NCBI RefSeq assembly: GCF_000479005.1
Contig: NZ_AWXC01000028.1
Span: forward strand, 40,190 to 104,189
Direction: 5' to 3'
Length of the DNA: 64,000 nt
Source: Prevotella sp. BV3P1
GTDB taxonomy: Bacteria > Bacteroidota > Bacteroidia > Bacteroidales > Bacteroidaceae
The notes beneath the pieces are model-generated. The model was not told the origin of the DNA, searched no databases, and worked only from the letters and a program-made list of their open reading frames with translations. A program made the position numbers and the translations under genes. Below are positions 44,358-54,105 of this stretch, one piece after another. Each line of letters starts with the position of its first letter. Position 1 is the stretch's first letter.

Positions 44358-44405
44358 AACAGACCCATCCCGCACCGATTGTTCGGTGATAAGGATGGGT
44401 CTGTT
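44358..44405 (-). terminator. Terminator below the T9SS relic and protease gene
   Basis: Perfect 13-base arms (44358-44370 and 44393-44405) with an inner ACCGA/TCGGT hairpin. On the minus strand TTCTTATTTTC follows, so it ends the minus-strand transcript; the plus-strand SprT-like transcript may also use it. Confidence 0.8.
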
Positions 44406-44422
44406 CTATGTGTTATGAGGGA

Positions 44423-44584
44423 TTATCTCTTGACAATCTTCAACACAGCAGGAGTCTTGTCGCACATCCCCCTTACGATGTACATGCCCGCTGGCAGTGC
44501 TTGGAGGGATAGGCGAGCGTTGGGATGCTTTTGTATCATCACTTTTGTACCAAAGGTATCAGTCTTGCATGTTGATAAAGCACC
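44423..44584 (-). pseudogene. Orphan C-terminal sorting (T9SS type A-like) domain remnant
   Basis: The minus-strand frame between a TGA (44585-44587) and TAA (44423-44425) encodes 53 residues, ending LSLQALPAGMYIVRG, then a short tail finishing VLKIVKR. The L-x-LPAGMYIVRG and VxKIVKR pattern is the typical ending of type A C-terminal domains that direct proteins to the type IX secretion system. There is no upstream gene in frame, and a signal peptide and cargo domain are missing. It lies 12 bases below the protease stop. It is probably the remains of a deleted T9SS substrate or a former protease tail. Confidence 0.6.
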
Positions 44585-44596
44585 TCAAGTCTTGAC

Positions 44597-47500
44597 TTAT
44601 TTCTTTAACATTTCCTCAACAGCCCGTTTCAACTGTTGGTCGTTGCCATTGATATAATCCTCTGGAGTGTTGTAAACTTCGATGTCAGGATTGAGTTGTG
44701 TGTTCTCTCCAAAGTTGCCTCGCATGTCCCGGCAGCCTACCTGTGGGATGCCAAAGACCATGGTGTTGTCGATGAGTGTTTCCCACCAAACGGCGGTCAT
44801 AGTACCAGCAACTGGCGTACCAATCAGTTTTCCAATGCCCAACTCCTTGTACACGAACGGGAATCCATGACCATTGCTGTAGTCATCTTCGCACACCATG
44901 ACGCACGAAGGCTTGGTCCATTTGTTCCAAGGGTCTTTTCCAATGAACTGTCCACGTGGGACAAAGCTCTGATATTGCTTGCCTGAGAGCAGCGTACACA
45001 AGTCATCGTGCAGCCAGCCGCCACCGTTGTGACGCTCATCTACAATCACAGCTTCACGATTTCTGTTCTTATCGCTCAGCAATTCATGAAATACAGTACG
45101 GAAACTCTCGCTATCCATGGCTTTGACGTGTACGTATGCCAACCGTCCATGCGACAGACTGTCTACCAATTGGCGGTTCCTGTCCACCCATCGTCTGTAC
45201 AGCAGTTCGTCTTGATAGCCCTTGCTAATGGCCTTCACCGTTACGTCGAAACGCTTTTTAGTGGTGGGATTGTACACCGATACCCTGACATTGCGACCCG
45301 ACTTTCCGTCCAACATATAGTAGTAGTCTTTGTCTTTCAATATCGGTTCACCGTCTATCTTCTCAATGATGCAGCCTTTGGTAACCCCTGTTTTCTTCAC
45401 TGAGAAAGGTCCACGATTGATAATTTCCTCGACTTTCAGTCCATCTCCATCGTAAGTTTGGTCGTAGAACAAACCCAAGGTGGCTGTACTAAGGTTGGCA
45501 CCACCGCCAAAATAGCGGGCACCCGTGTGAGATGCGTTCAGTTCGCCCAACATTTCGCTGAGCATGTCGCTGAAGTCATAATTGTTGTTGATATAAGGTA
45601 AGAACCGTGCATAACTCTTTTTGTAGCCTTCCCAATCGACACCGTGCAGGTCGACCTTATAAAATTTATCCTTCACCTGCTGCCAAATGTGGTTGAACAT
45701 GTACTCCCTTTCTTGATAAGGCTTGTAGTTGAAACGTGCTTCAAAGTCAACATTTTTCGACGAGTTGCTGCCTATATCTATTTTCTTGATGCCTCCTCCA
45801 GAGCACAGGTACAGATTCTTGAAGTCTTTGTCCGCCAGCATTCCGCCGCCTCCAACACCTTTCAACACAATTTTTGTACTCTTATCTTGTAGATCATGCT
45901 TCCATAAGTCGAACCCACCTTCAAATGCAGCCTGATAATAGAGGGCGTTTCCGTCGTTGCTCAGCACGGCATCACCCAATCGGCATGAGTTGACAGTGAG
46001 CCTAAGCACACGGTCGCGACAGTTGTTCAAGTCCAGTTTGATAGGCTCTTCCTTCTTTTCTTTCTTCTTCACCGTTACGTCTACCGTCTTTGGCTCTTCG
46101 GCTTTTTTCTTCTCCTTCTCTGCTTCGTCGAGGAGGCTCTTTTCCTCTTTCGTCATCTTGAACTTCTCATATTCGTCCAAGTCGAAGAACATGATGTACA
46201 CATCGTCTTCCGTTCCCCAACTACCGTGGCTGCGATAGCCTGCTCGGTCACTTTGGAAAATGATGGCTTTTCCGCCTAATACCCATTTTCCATTACCGGC
46301 ATTGTAACCACTTTGCGTGAGGTTATAAATGGGCTTTTTACCTTCTGCGTCAATCAAGGCAATGTCTTGGTTGTTCCATCCTCCTGTTCCGATATAATTG
46401 GAGATGAGCCACTTGCTGTCTGGACTCCATTCAAACCAAATATCTCCGTCGCTATAAGAGTAAACATATTTACCGTCCATCACGGTTCTTACTTTCTTGC
46501 TCTTTACATCAAGCACCTTGAGCGTACCTCTGTTCTCAAAGAAGGCAATACTTTTCCCATCGGGACTGTATTGCGGTTGGAAAGAGGTATAAGCCGAATG
46601 GATAAGGCGTTCTTCCTGTAAGTCGGTGGCATACGCAAACTGTTTCTCCGCTTTGTTCTTCATGGTGGTTTGGTAAATCTGCCACAACCCTTCTCGTTCT
46701 GATGCGTAGACAATCGCCAGTCCGTCGGGAGAGAATTCAATCGAACGCTCTTGTTCGGGTGTATCAGTGATTTGTTTGGTGGTTTTATATTCGATGTTGG
46801 TTACATACACGTCACCATGCAGTACGAATCCTATTTCCTTCCCGTTAGGGGAAAGAGCAATCTCTGTCGCTCCCCATGTCTTTATCTGTCGACTCAAGTC
46901 GATGTCATTACGGTCGGCAGTAATGCTCACATTTACTTTTTGTGGTGCAGCCGACCCCATTTGGGTGTATATCTCACCGTCGTAACTGTAACAAATCCGC
47001 CCATTTTGTGCCACTGATAGATAGCGCACGGGGTGTTTGGTGTGGTGAGTAATTTGTGTTTTGTCAGCTCCCGAAATGCCTCGTTTGTACACATTGAAGG
47101 TTCCGTCTTCCTCACTTAGGTAGTAAAAAGAGGTGCCATCGGGTGCCCAGCGTGGTGTACGATCCTCCCCATTGAAGGTAGTAAGTTTGCTAAACTTACC
47201 ATTTTGATTGAGCCATATATCCCTTGTGATAGGCGAGCGGTGATGTTTGCGGAAGGCATCTTCGTATCCTTTCTTGTCATGATACAATATCTCACCCTTT
47301 TGGTTGATGCTCAAGTCCTCCATGTTCACAACAGAGAAGAGCTTTGGGCGGTCGCCTTTCAAGTTTACTTCGTACACCTGTGGGAACTGACTGCTGGCAA
47401 AAAAGATAGATTTTGCTGTTGGCATGATAGCTGCACAGAACAGGATGTGTTCGTTGTCACGCCATGCAATGGGAGTTTCGTTGGTGCTTCGGGTGGTCAA

Positions 47501-47803
47501 CCGCTTGGGTTCGCCACCGAATTTGTCCATTACGAAGATATCTAAGCTACCTTCACGGCTCGATGCGAAAGCAATTTTCTTGCCGTCAGGGCTCCAAATG
47601 GGGTAGGAATCGTATGCTGCATTCGAGGTGAGTTGTCGTGCCTGACCGCCCGAAGCGGGTACGGTGAATACGTCGCCTTTGTACGAAAACGCAACGGTTT
47701 GCCCATCGGGAGAGATCGAAGTATGTTTCATCCACAATGGATTGGTTTGGGCTGCCACAGATAGAGATAGTGTGAGGGCAGCCAGTATGAGTGTTTTTTT
47801 CAT
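44597..47803 (-). CDS. Tricorn-like S41 peptidase
   Basis: 1068 residues with a Sec signal (TLSLSVAAQ, about residue 19). Two WD40/TolB-like beta-propellers cover residues about 25-640, visible as repeated SPDGK-IAF units. A Lys/Glu-rich linker (EKEKKKAEEPKTVDVTVKKK) and a PDZ-like segment (GVTKGCIIEKIDGEPI) precede the S41 domain (DERHNGGGWLHDDLCTLL, then DDYSNGHGFPFVYKEL, whose Ser is the likely nucleophile, and IGTPVAGTMTAVWWE). It probably degrades peptides in the periplasm. It is 48 bases below the glycosyltransferase gene and may be read from the same transcript. Confidence 0.93.
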   Translation of the reverse strand: MKKTLILAALTLSLSVAAQTNPLWMKHTSISPDGQTVAFSYKGDVFTVPASGGQARQLTSNAAYDSYPIWSPDGKKIAFASSREGSLDIFVMDKFGGEPKRLTTRSTNETPIAWRDNEHILFCAAIMPTAKSIFFASSQFPQVYEVNLKGDRPKLFSVVNMEDLSINQKGEILYHDKKGYEDAFRKHHRSPITRDIWLNQNGKFSKLTTFNGEDRTPRWAPDGTSFYYLSEEDGTFNVYKRGISGADKTQITHHTKHPVRYLSVAQNGRICYSYDGEIYTQMGSAAPQKVNVSITADRNDIDLSRQIKTWGATEIALSPNGKEIGFVLHGDVYVTNIEYKTTKQITDTPEQERSIEFSPDGLAIVYASEREGLWQIYQTTMKNKAEKQFAYATDLQEERLIHSAYTSFQPQYSPDGKSIAFFENRGTLKVLDVKSKKVRTVMDGKYVYSYSDGDIWFEWSPDSKWLISNYIGTGGWNNQDIALIDAEGKKPIYNLTQSGYNAGNGKWVLGGKAIIFQSDRAGYRSHGSWGTEDDVYIMFFDLDEYEKFKMTKEEKSLLDEAEKEKKKAEEPKTVDVTVKKKEKKEEPIKLDLNNCRDRVLRLTVNSCRLGDAVLSNDGNALYYQAAFEGGFDLWKHDLQDKSTKIVLKGVGGGGMLADKDFKNLYLCSGGGIKKIDIGSNSSKNVDFEARFNYKPYQEREYMFNHIWQQVKDKFYKVDLHGVDWEGYKKSYARFLPYINNNYDFSDMLSEMLGELNASHTGARYFGGGANLSTATLGLFYDQTYDGDGLKVEEIINRGPFSVKKTGVTKGCIIEKIDGEPILKDKDYYYMLDGKSGRNVRVSVYNPTTKKRFDVTVKAISKGYQDELLYRRWVDRNRQLVDSLSHGRLAYVHVKAMDSESFRTVFHELLSDKNRNREAVIVDERHNGGGWLHDDLCTLLSGKQYQSFVPRGQFIGKDPWNKWTKPSCVMVCEDDYSNGHGFPFVYKELGIGKLIGTPVAGTMTAVWWETLIDNTMVFGIPQVGCRDMRGNFGENTQLNPDIEVYNTPEDYINGNDQQLKRAVEEMLKK

Positions 47804-47851
47804 AAATGTAGGTTTTTTATTGTTTTAGATGTCTTCTCTTTTAAGCTATTG

Positions 47852-48877
47852 TTAGTCCCATTTGGATTTGCCACATAGTTTCCGCATCCGATTGACCATC
47901 GCCTCTTTGATGCGTTTGAAATTTCCTTTATGCAAGTTGATGAACAGCTCTTCTATCGATCGTCCTATCTTGAGCCAAGGATGTCCCCAGCCCATGATGC
48001 GGAACATGCGGTGCTTGTAGCCCACGTTCTCAATGACATATCGTGGGTGTTTCAGCGGAAACGACAGTTCGTGGCGTTGCATGGTGAAGATTCCTCGAAT
48101 GGCTTTGGGCAAGTCGTCGTTGCTCCCACTGAGATGAACACCGTCTTCGGTAGCTCCAGCATTGCTAATCATGTTCACTCGGGGAACGATGCAGAGCTGC
48201 GAATGGAAGAAGATGGCTGCATGAAAAATCGTTTCGTAATAAGCTTTCCCCACCGAACGGTGATACTCGCAAAACTCAATAAAGTCGTTTTGGTATTTCC
48301 TTTCTTTAATAAGGGCTTCCAACTGCTGCCGATTGTACTTGTCGTCAAGGAACGAATAAGTAGCGTCCCATTTGTCAACTACCCGTTTCCACGATGCCCA
48401 ACCACTGATGCTAAAGGTAGTGGTGAAAAAATAATCATCGGGAATCCCCTGTGTTTCTTCATCGTAATTCATGCCCGCAATCATGCCGATGCGCTCATCA
48501 TGTGCATATCTGTCAAGCAATTCTTTGCAAAAAGGGAAGAACGAGAGGGCAGGCACGTTGTCATCTTCCAAGACAATGCACTTGTCTTCATGGGTGAATG
48601 CCCACTTTTGGGAGAGATATTCGGAAGGGTCGCAGCCCCTGTTCACCTCTTGGTAGTTGCGATGTACCTCACATTCCCAGTCAATCTGCTCATCATCGAG
48701 CAGCTTTCGGCACGCTTCCATGCGTGGCAAGTCGCTGTCGTTGCGTGGTCCATCCTGATACAGATACAACTTGCTGGGGCGAGCCAGTTTGATTTGTTCA
48801 AACAAGTTGCCCAGTTCCTTGGGACGGTTAAAGAAGAGTATCAGTACCGCCACGTCTGTTTTTGCAGGCTGTTTCAT
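47852..48877 (-). CDS. Glycosyltransferase, GT2-like / hemolysin-activation type
   Basis: 341 residues without a signal. The N-terminal DVAVLILFFNRPKELGNLFEQI opens a GT-A fold, and IVLEDDNVPALSFFPFCKELL (near residue 97) contains the EDD metal-binding motif. The part GMNYDEETQGIPDDYFFTTTFSISGWASWKRVV is common to this group of glycan-modifying transferases. It probably adds a sugar to the glycan assembled by the surrounding cassette. It is encoded six bases below the licD gene; donor and acceptor are unknown. Confidence 0.82.
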   Translation of the reverse strand: MKQPAKTDVAVLILFFNRPKELGNLFEQIKLARPSKLYLYQDGPRNDSDLPRMEACRKLLDDEQIDWECEVHRNYQEVNRGCDPSEYLSQKWAFTHEDKCIVLEDDNVPALSFFPFCKELLDRYAHDERIGMIAGMNYDEETQGIPDDYFFTTTFSISGWASWKRVVDKWDATYSFLDDKYNRQQLEALIKERKYQNDFIEFCEYHRSVGKAYYETIFHAAIFFHSQLCIVPRVNMISNAGATEDGVHLSGSNDDLPKAIRGIFTMQRHELSFPLKHPRYVIENVGYKHRMFRIMGWGHPWLKIGRSIEELFINLHKGNFKRIKEAMVNRMRKLCGKSKWD

Positions 48878-48883
48878 GTCCTA

Positions 48884-49717
48884 TCAATGTTTGTTGGTTT
48901 CGTTATTGTATATTTCAATGCTGCCTGTATGAGGCTTCAGTTGGCTTAAATCGGGCAGCTTCATATAGTCGCCATAAATGTGTCGCAACATGCGATCGCT
49001 GTCATGAGGAGCCATGAACGGACGATTTTCAAACACAAGGGTTGTCAATGGGAATATATCCTCTTCATATCGGGGATTGTGAAACGGAATACCAAGTCCG
49101 CTGGTGATGGTCTTTGCGCCAGTGATGCGATTCACCAAGCGCAATAATGGGTAGATAAATCTTACATTCCACGCATACAGTCGTTTCACTTTTTTCATGC
49201 ACTCCTCGTCGTTTCCCTTGTAGGTACGCATGAGTTTATACGCATGACCGAAGGAAAGTTCCGAGAGTTTGTGTGTCCACATGTGTTGCTTCTCCAAAGG
49301 AAAGATGTCTATATAGATGCCACGATGCTTAAAAAAGCGGTCGTAGTTGGGCTTCTCTTCGATATAGGAACAACGGTCGCGCACCTTTGCGTAATGGTAA
49401 CAATAATTTGGGTCGGTACTATGGGCTTGCAATGCCAAATCTTCGGGCAGTTCGTGAGGCAGAATTTCCAAAAGTCGCTCGTAGTCCGAGCGCATCATCT
49501 CAATGTCCAAGTCATCATCCCAGGGGATGAAGCCGCCATGTCGAACAGCACCTATCAATGTTCCACTGCTGAGCCAATACCGAATGTTGTGGCGTTGGCA
49601 TATCTTATCAACCTCAACAAGGATGTGCAGCATGCGCATCTGTTGGCGGCGTAGCAACGAGCCGTCAGGATTGAAGCGTTGGCGCAGTTCCTCGTGTGGT
49701 ATGAGTGGTGTGTTCAT
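48884..49717 (-). CDS. LicD-family phosphotransferase
   Basis: 277 residues from ATG 49717 (MNTPLIPHEELRQ); a start further upstream would overlap the octopine-dehydrogenase-like gene. The defining LicD motif GAVRHGGFIPWDDDLDIE lies at residues 56-73 and is preceded by YWLSSGTLIG. LicD enzymes move a phospho-amino-alcohol, classically phosphocholine from CDP-choline, onto a sugar. The gene encoding a cytidylyltransferase fused to a PLP enzyme lies two genes upstream, so the donor may be made by the same operon. Which amino-alcohol is transferred is not known. Confidence 0.9.
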   Translation of the reverse strand: MNTPLIPHEELRQRFNPDGSLLRRQQMRMLHILVEVDKICQRHNIRYWLSSGTLIGAVRHGGFIPWDDDLDIEMMRSDYERLLEILPHELPEDLALQAHSTDPNYCYHYAKVRDRCSYIEEKPNYDRFFKHRGIYIDIFPLEKQHMWTHKLSELSFGHAYKLMRTYKGNDEECMKKVKRLYAWNVRFIYPLLRLVNRITGAKTITSGLGIPFHNPRYEEDIFPLTTLVFENRPFMAPHDSDRMLRHIYGDYMKLPDLSQLKPHTGSIEIYNNETNKH

Positions 49718-49727
49718 GACTGCTGTT

Positions 49728-50738
49728 TTATTTTGACAATTGTCGCATCCCCCATTCATAAACCTTTTCGATATGTGGAACCTCTACACCGTGTTGATGC
49801 GCCAATCGGTGAATGATAGCCAGTCCATAGGGGAAGTCTTCTGTGAAATACCTACTGGAAAAATCAGGTTGATAACCTCCTTCAACGGCTTTCATGGGTG
49901 CAGGTATGCCTTGAAAGGCAGTAATGGACGACAGTTTTTTGCTTAAACTATGTGCATCCGTACTCTCGTAATAGTCGAGAACAGTGGGTATTGCGCCCTG
50001 CTTTACCTTTAATTTACTCAATAGAGTTTGAAGTTCTTCATCCATTTGGATGTATAATTGTGCGGCTTCATCGGTCCAATCGGTGTAGAAAAGTGGCACC
50101 TCTTTATATACAATCTCCTTGTGCCAAGTGTGCCATAGCTCGTACAGACGAGCGGTGTGCAACAGCGGATTGCTATTTGTCAAACTCGCTTCGTAATAGT
50201 TATCTAACAGACTGATGGGGGTATGCAACATTTCTTGCAATGTTTCCCTTAATGCTTCGGTAGCCTCGCCACCTCGTTCAATTGCTAAATTGAGTTGAGG
50301 CTTATAGCCCAACAGCGATGCTCGATGTCCATATTGAGTGGTTCGGGCAATGAAAGGTACGCGCTGAAAGCCAAAAAGAGGAGTGGTTTCGGGCAAGATG
50401 TCCAACGCTTCAAAGAAGAATCCCGTACTCGATACGATGCTTCCCACAGGTACGTGGGGCGACAGGTACTTACTTATTTGCTCCAGTGTGTCGTGCAGTG
50501 CATATCCTGGGAGGCACAGCAAAACCAACTCTGCCGAAGGTATTACTTCTTTGGCATGCGTACTGATGTGGCATAACTCTCCCTTTAACACCTCTCCATT
50601 GGGGGTGTCAATGAGCAAATGATGCGTCCACCGTTCGGGATGTCGTGTCAACAAACTCACCTCATGAGTAGGCTGTGCAGCCAAGAAGCCAGCCACCACA
50701 TGCCCTAAGTTACCTCCTCCGCAAATACATATTTTCAT
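49728..50738 (-). CDS. NAD/NADP octopine/nopaline dehydrogenase-family protein
   Basis: 336 residues. The N-terminal GGGNLGHVVAGFLA (residues 7-20) is a Rossmann loop, and VLLCLPGYALHDTLEQI, GFQRVPFIARTTQYG and the catalytic region with His in NSNPLLHTARLYELW (near residue 190) follow as in the octopine dehydrogenase family. Members reduce an imine between an amino acid and a keto acid, or related substrates. The gene begins directly after the fusion gene's stop codon, so translation is probably coupled, suggesting that it modifies the amino-alcohol precursor. The reaction is a guess from position. Confidence 0.85.
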   Translation of the reverse strand: MKICICGGGNLGHVVAGFLAAQPTHEVSLLTRHPERWTHHLLIDTPNGEVLKGELCHISTHAKEVIPSAELVLLCLPGYALHDTLEQISKYLSPHVPVGSIVSSTGFFFEALDILPETTPLFGFQRVPFIARTTQYGHRASLLGYKPQLNLAIERGGEATEALRETLQEMLHTPISLLDNYYEASLTNSNPLLHTARLYELWHTWHKEIVYKEVPLFYTDWTDEAAQLYIQMDEELQTLLSKLKVKQGAIPTVLDYYESTDAHSLSKKLSSITAFQGIPAPMKAVEGGYQPDFSSRYFTEDFPYGLAIIHRLAHQHGVEVPHIEKVYEWGMRQLSK

Positions 50739-52565
50739 TTATATGGTTTCGTTTTGTAGGTTGAGCAATGCTGTGATTAGTTGGTCGTTGTCCGCTTGGT
50801 TGCGGATAGAGATGCGAATATAGTTCAATCCTTTGAGTGATGTCTTGCTGTTGCAATCTTTTATCATGATGTCAAAGCGTGCCAATAGTTGTTTGGTCAG
50901 CTCGGCTGCGGTATAAGGCGGTTTTACCTCACAACAAAAGTAGTTGGCTTGGCTTGGTAGAACACGCAAAAAGTGTATCTCCTTCAAGCGTAGGGCAAAG
51001 CGATTGCGCTCGTCAATGAATTGCTGACACGCCTTTTCGTATTGTGCTTGATATTTATTGTATATCTGCATGAAGAACTCGGCAAACGAGTTGATGTTCC
51101 ATATTGACACGTCTTTCTTGATGCGAGCAATGGTTTCTCGTTGTGAGGTAGCCAAGATTCCCAACCGAAGTCCAGGGACGCCGTACGATTTTGAAATACT
51201 TTTCATGACCAACAGGTTGGGATAGGCTTCCAATGTCTCATCATAGAGAAGTGAGTTGTGTAGAAAGTCATCACTAAAGTCAACAAACGACTCGTCAACC
51301 ACTAACTGTATATTTCGCTCCTTGCACCATGCTGCCAGCCTTACAACGTCGGCTTTGGGTATGAAGTTGCCCGAGGGATTGTCCGGATTGATGAGCAACA
51401 GCATGTCTATGGACTTGTCTTTGTAGAAATTCATCAAGTCGTTGGCAGTATATTGCAGCGTGTCCAAGGGCGGAACAAACGATACTATCTGCTCTTTTTG
51501 CAGTCGATGCGGATATTCCTCAAAGGTGGGGAACACCATGCCCACCTTGCCTTTAACGTTCTCCATAAGGCTCTTGATGAGTTCTGCTGCTCCGTTGCCC
51601 ACCACCATGTATGCTTGTTTAATGCCAAAACACTTGCCTGCCAACAGCGAGTTAACGTACATACCCGATGGATATTCGGTCAACAGGGTGTCAAAGTTGG
51701 CTTTCATCTCGGCTTTCATCTGCTCACAAGGAAAGTATGGGTTTACCAAATAGCAGTAGTCCAGCATCTTTGGAAAACGCCAGTGCCCGCCATAGCGATA
51801 GTTATACCGCTTGAGCATCTCGTCGTCTTTAGCAAAAATGGTTTCTGCAATGTCCAAGTCTTGCACGTCGTCTATCTCGTACCACTTCTCATTGCCAATG
51901 TCAAGTGCCTTGAGGTTGGTTTTGTCCAAGAGTGTAATCACGCGCAACACCTGTTCGTAATATTCGTTATTTCCCAAAGCCTTGCAGTAGGCATCGAGAA
52001 AAGGAACGTACTGATTTTTAGAAAATTCCTTGCTAAACTTGTAAATGTTGACGGTTTTATAATACGATGCCACTTCGTTGTAGTTGAAAGCCTTTTTAGG
52101 AATAAAGTTCACGATGTTGCCATCTTGGTCAATGCGCACCATGGTACCGTCCATCCATGTCTCGTATTTTGCCACCAGTGCAATGTTGGGACGCTCGTTA
52201 TCTACCAGCATCTTGAACAACCGGTCAGAGAAGATAAGGTCTGACTCTATTAAAATGGTGTCATCTTCCTGCATCTGCTCCTTTACCAGCGACAACGAGT
52301 AAATGTTATTGGTGCGGTCGTAAATGGGATTGTTAACAAACTCTATTTTCAGTTTGTCGTCGTATCTGTGGTCAAGATATTTTATAAGTTTTTGTCCCTT
52401 GTATCCCACTACAATGATAACCCGTTGTAGGTTGAGCTGCGATAGTTGGGTAAGTACCCTGTCAATGAGTTTTACTCCGTTCACGGGTACCATACATTTG
52501 GTGTTCTCCTTGGTGTAGCTTCCTAAACGACGCCCCATTCCGGCGGCTAATATAATGGCTTGCAT
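50739..52565 (-). CDS. Fused nucleotidyltransferase-PLP aminotransferase/decarboxylase-like enzyme
   Basis: 608 residues. Residues 1 to about 235 are a nucleotidyltransferase like LicC (LAAGMGRRLGSYTKENTKCM signature; NPIYDRTNNIYSL). Residues about 245-608 are a fold-type I PLP enzyme of the HisC/CobD group (NPDNPSGNF, VVDESFVDF, PLP Lys459 in SISKSYGVPGLRLG). CobD-like enzymes decarboxylate phosphothreonine; related ones act on phosphoserine. One protein could thus make a phospho-amino-alcohol and activate it with CTP for LicD. Both domains look intact. It starts 70 bases below the flippase gene and abuts the next gene. Confidence 0.9.
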   Translation of the reverse strand: MQAIILAAGMGRRLGSYTKENTKCMVPVNGVKLIDRVLTQLSQLNLQRVIIVVGYKGQKLIKYLDHRYDDKLKIEFVNNPIYDRTNNIYSLSLVKEQMQEDDTILIESDLIFSDRLFKMLVDNERPNIALVAKYETWMDGTMVRIDQDGNIVNFIPKKAFNYNEVASYYKTVNIYKFSKEFSKNQYVPFLDAYCKALGNNEYYEQVLRVITLLDKTNLKALDIGNEKWYEIDDVQDLDIAETIFAKDDEMLKRYNYRYGGHWRFPKMLDYCYLVNPYFPCEQMKAEMKANFDTLLTEYPSGMYVNSLLAGKCFGIKQAYMVVGNGAAELIKSLMENVKGKVGMVFPTFEEYPHRLQKEQIVSFVPPLDTLQYTANDLMNFYKDKSIDMLLLINPDNPSGNFIPKADVVRLAAWCKERNIQLVVDESFVDFSDDFLHNSLLYDETLEAYPNLLVMKSISKSYGVPGLRLGILATSQRETIARIKKDVSIWNINSFAEFFMQIYNKYQAQYEKACQQFIDERNRFALRLKEIHFLRVLPSQANYFCCEVKPPYTAAELTKQLLARFDIMIKDCNSKTSLKGLNYIRISIRNQADNDQLITALLNLQNETI

Positions 52566-52635
52566 GTGTTAAAATTCTGCTTTGATTTTCAATAATGAGC
52601 AAATATACATAAAAATATGGATTTAGGGGATGTCC

Positions 52636-54087
52636 TTAGTGCTTTTTCTTCCATTTAGAAAGAATGGCTGTTTGGCATTCGCGGAGTATCTCTGCTTTGG
52701 CAACGCGCATGATGACGTAATACAAAACAGCTGCCATTATCACTCTGACGACTAATAATGGGAGCAGATGAGTGATGCTCAACGTGGCATAGTAGGTCAC
52801 AACCATCACCACAGATGCGCTGACTGCAAAGGGCAACACATCCTTAAAAAACTGCGGAAGCGTGTATCCCGTGGACTTTCTCACGAAGTAGAACCACACA
52901 AAAAGCCAACTCACGTTGAGGCATACATAGGCAATAACCATGTTGCGGATGCCGTAGGGCCACAGCAATAGCATGAGGAGGATTTGCAATGCGCCCAAGG
53001 CAACGGTGCAACCAAGGTAGATATTGGCTTTTCCCTTGCTGATAATGAGGTTCGACATCAGTGTGATGAGGGGGAAGATAGCCCCACTCACGCACAACAG
53101 CCGAAGGAGTTGGGCACTGGGAAGCCATTTTTCGGTAATGGTAAGCACGATGAATTCGCGCGATACCAGTCCCAATCCCAACAAGAGAGGGAAACTGATA
53201 AATGCCGAAAAGCGCATCATCTTGCGAAAAGCGTGCAGCTGTCGGTCGGCCTCGCTCTTCAGTTCAACGAGTACAGGTTGTGCTACTTGGTTCACTATGC
53301 TCTGCACCAACTGAAATCCCTTGCTGTCCCATTGGTAGGCTTGGTTGTATTGTCCCACGTCGTGTTTGGTGTATAACCTGCCCAACAGAATGTTCAGCAC
53401 GTTGTTGTTGACTTGGGTAATGAGCGTGGTGAGTAGGATTTTGAATGAGAACTTGAACATTCGTCTCACGGGAGCAAACGAAATGTGGTGTACGGAGGGT
53501 CGCCAAGGCGAATAATGCCAATAGAGGAGGGTACACAGCAGGATGTACACCAAACTTTGAGTGGCTAATGACCAATAACGAAAACCGCCCCACGCCATCA
53601 GTACTCCCGTGATGCTCGACAGCAATACGGCAACGATGTTGGCTTTGGCTTGCTGCTTGGCGTGTAAGTTCTTGAACAACCATGCCGATTGGGCGGTGCC
53701 AAACGAGGCGAAGAGGATGCCTAAAAAACTGTATCGGCACAAGGATGTCAGGGCTGGCGTGTCGTAGAAAGAGGCTATCAGAGGAGCGGATAGGAACAAA
53801 AGGATGTACAAGGTGCCGCCAACCAAGATGTTGAACCAAAATACAGCGTTGTAGTCATCGTGGGTAGGGGATTTCATATTGGTGATGGCTACCGTGAACC
53901 CACTGTTTTGAAGGGCAATGGCAACCAACTGAAAAATGGCTATCATCGCCATCATGCCATAGTCTTCGTCGGACAGGATACGACCCAGCATGATGCCAAA
54001 CACCACGCCTACCAATTGCAGGGTGATGTTGCTCATCGCCCCCCAAAATATACCTTTTGCCGTTTTCTCTTTGAGTGTCTCTGTCAT
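52636..54087 (-). CDS. Lipid-linked polysaccharide flippase (Wzx-like, MOP superfamily)
   Basis: 483 residues with about 12-14 membrane helices over the whole length. The start (EKTAKGIFWGAMSNITLQLVG) and LGRILSDEDYGMMAMIAIFQ are typical of polysaccharide-biosynthesis exporters, and SKGKANIYLG plus the C-terminal hydrophobic pairs match the family. Flippases of this type move lipid-linked sugar units across the inner membrane. It heads the minus-strand cassette and has a good -7 element 19 bases upstream, so it probably exports a glycan modified by the downstream enzymes. Confidence 0.9.
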   Translation of the reverse strand: MTETLKEKTAKGIFWGAMSNITLQLVGVVFGIMLGRILSDEDYGMMAMIAIFQLVAIALQNSGFTVAITNMKSPTHDDYNAVFWFNILVGGTLYILLFLSAPLIASFYDTPALTSLCRYSFLGILFASFGTAQSAWLFKNLHAKQQAKANIVAVLLSSITGVLMAWGGFRYWSLATQSLVYILLCTLLYWHYSPWRPSVHHISFAPVRRMFKFSFKILLTTLITQVNNNVLNILLGRLYTKHDVGQYNQAYQWDSKGFQLVQSIVNQVAQPVLVELKSEADRQLHAFRKMMRFSAFISFPLLLGLGLVSREFIVLTITEKWLPSAQLLRLLCVSGAIFPLITLMSNLIISKGKANIYLGCTVALGALQILLMLLLWPYGIRNMVIAYVCLNVSWLFVWFYFVRKSTGYTLPQFFKDVLPFAVSASVVMVVTYYATLSITHLLPLLVVRVIMAAVLYYVIMRVAKAEILRECQTAILSKWKKKH

Positions 54088-54105
54088 CCGCAGGGAATTT
54101 GTTTA

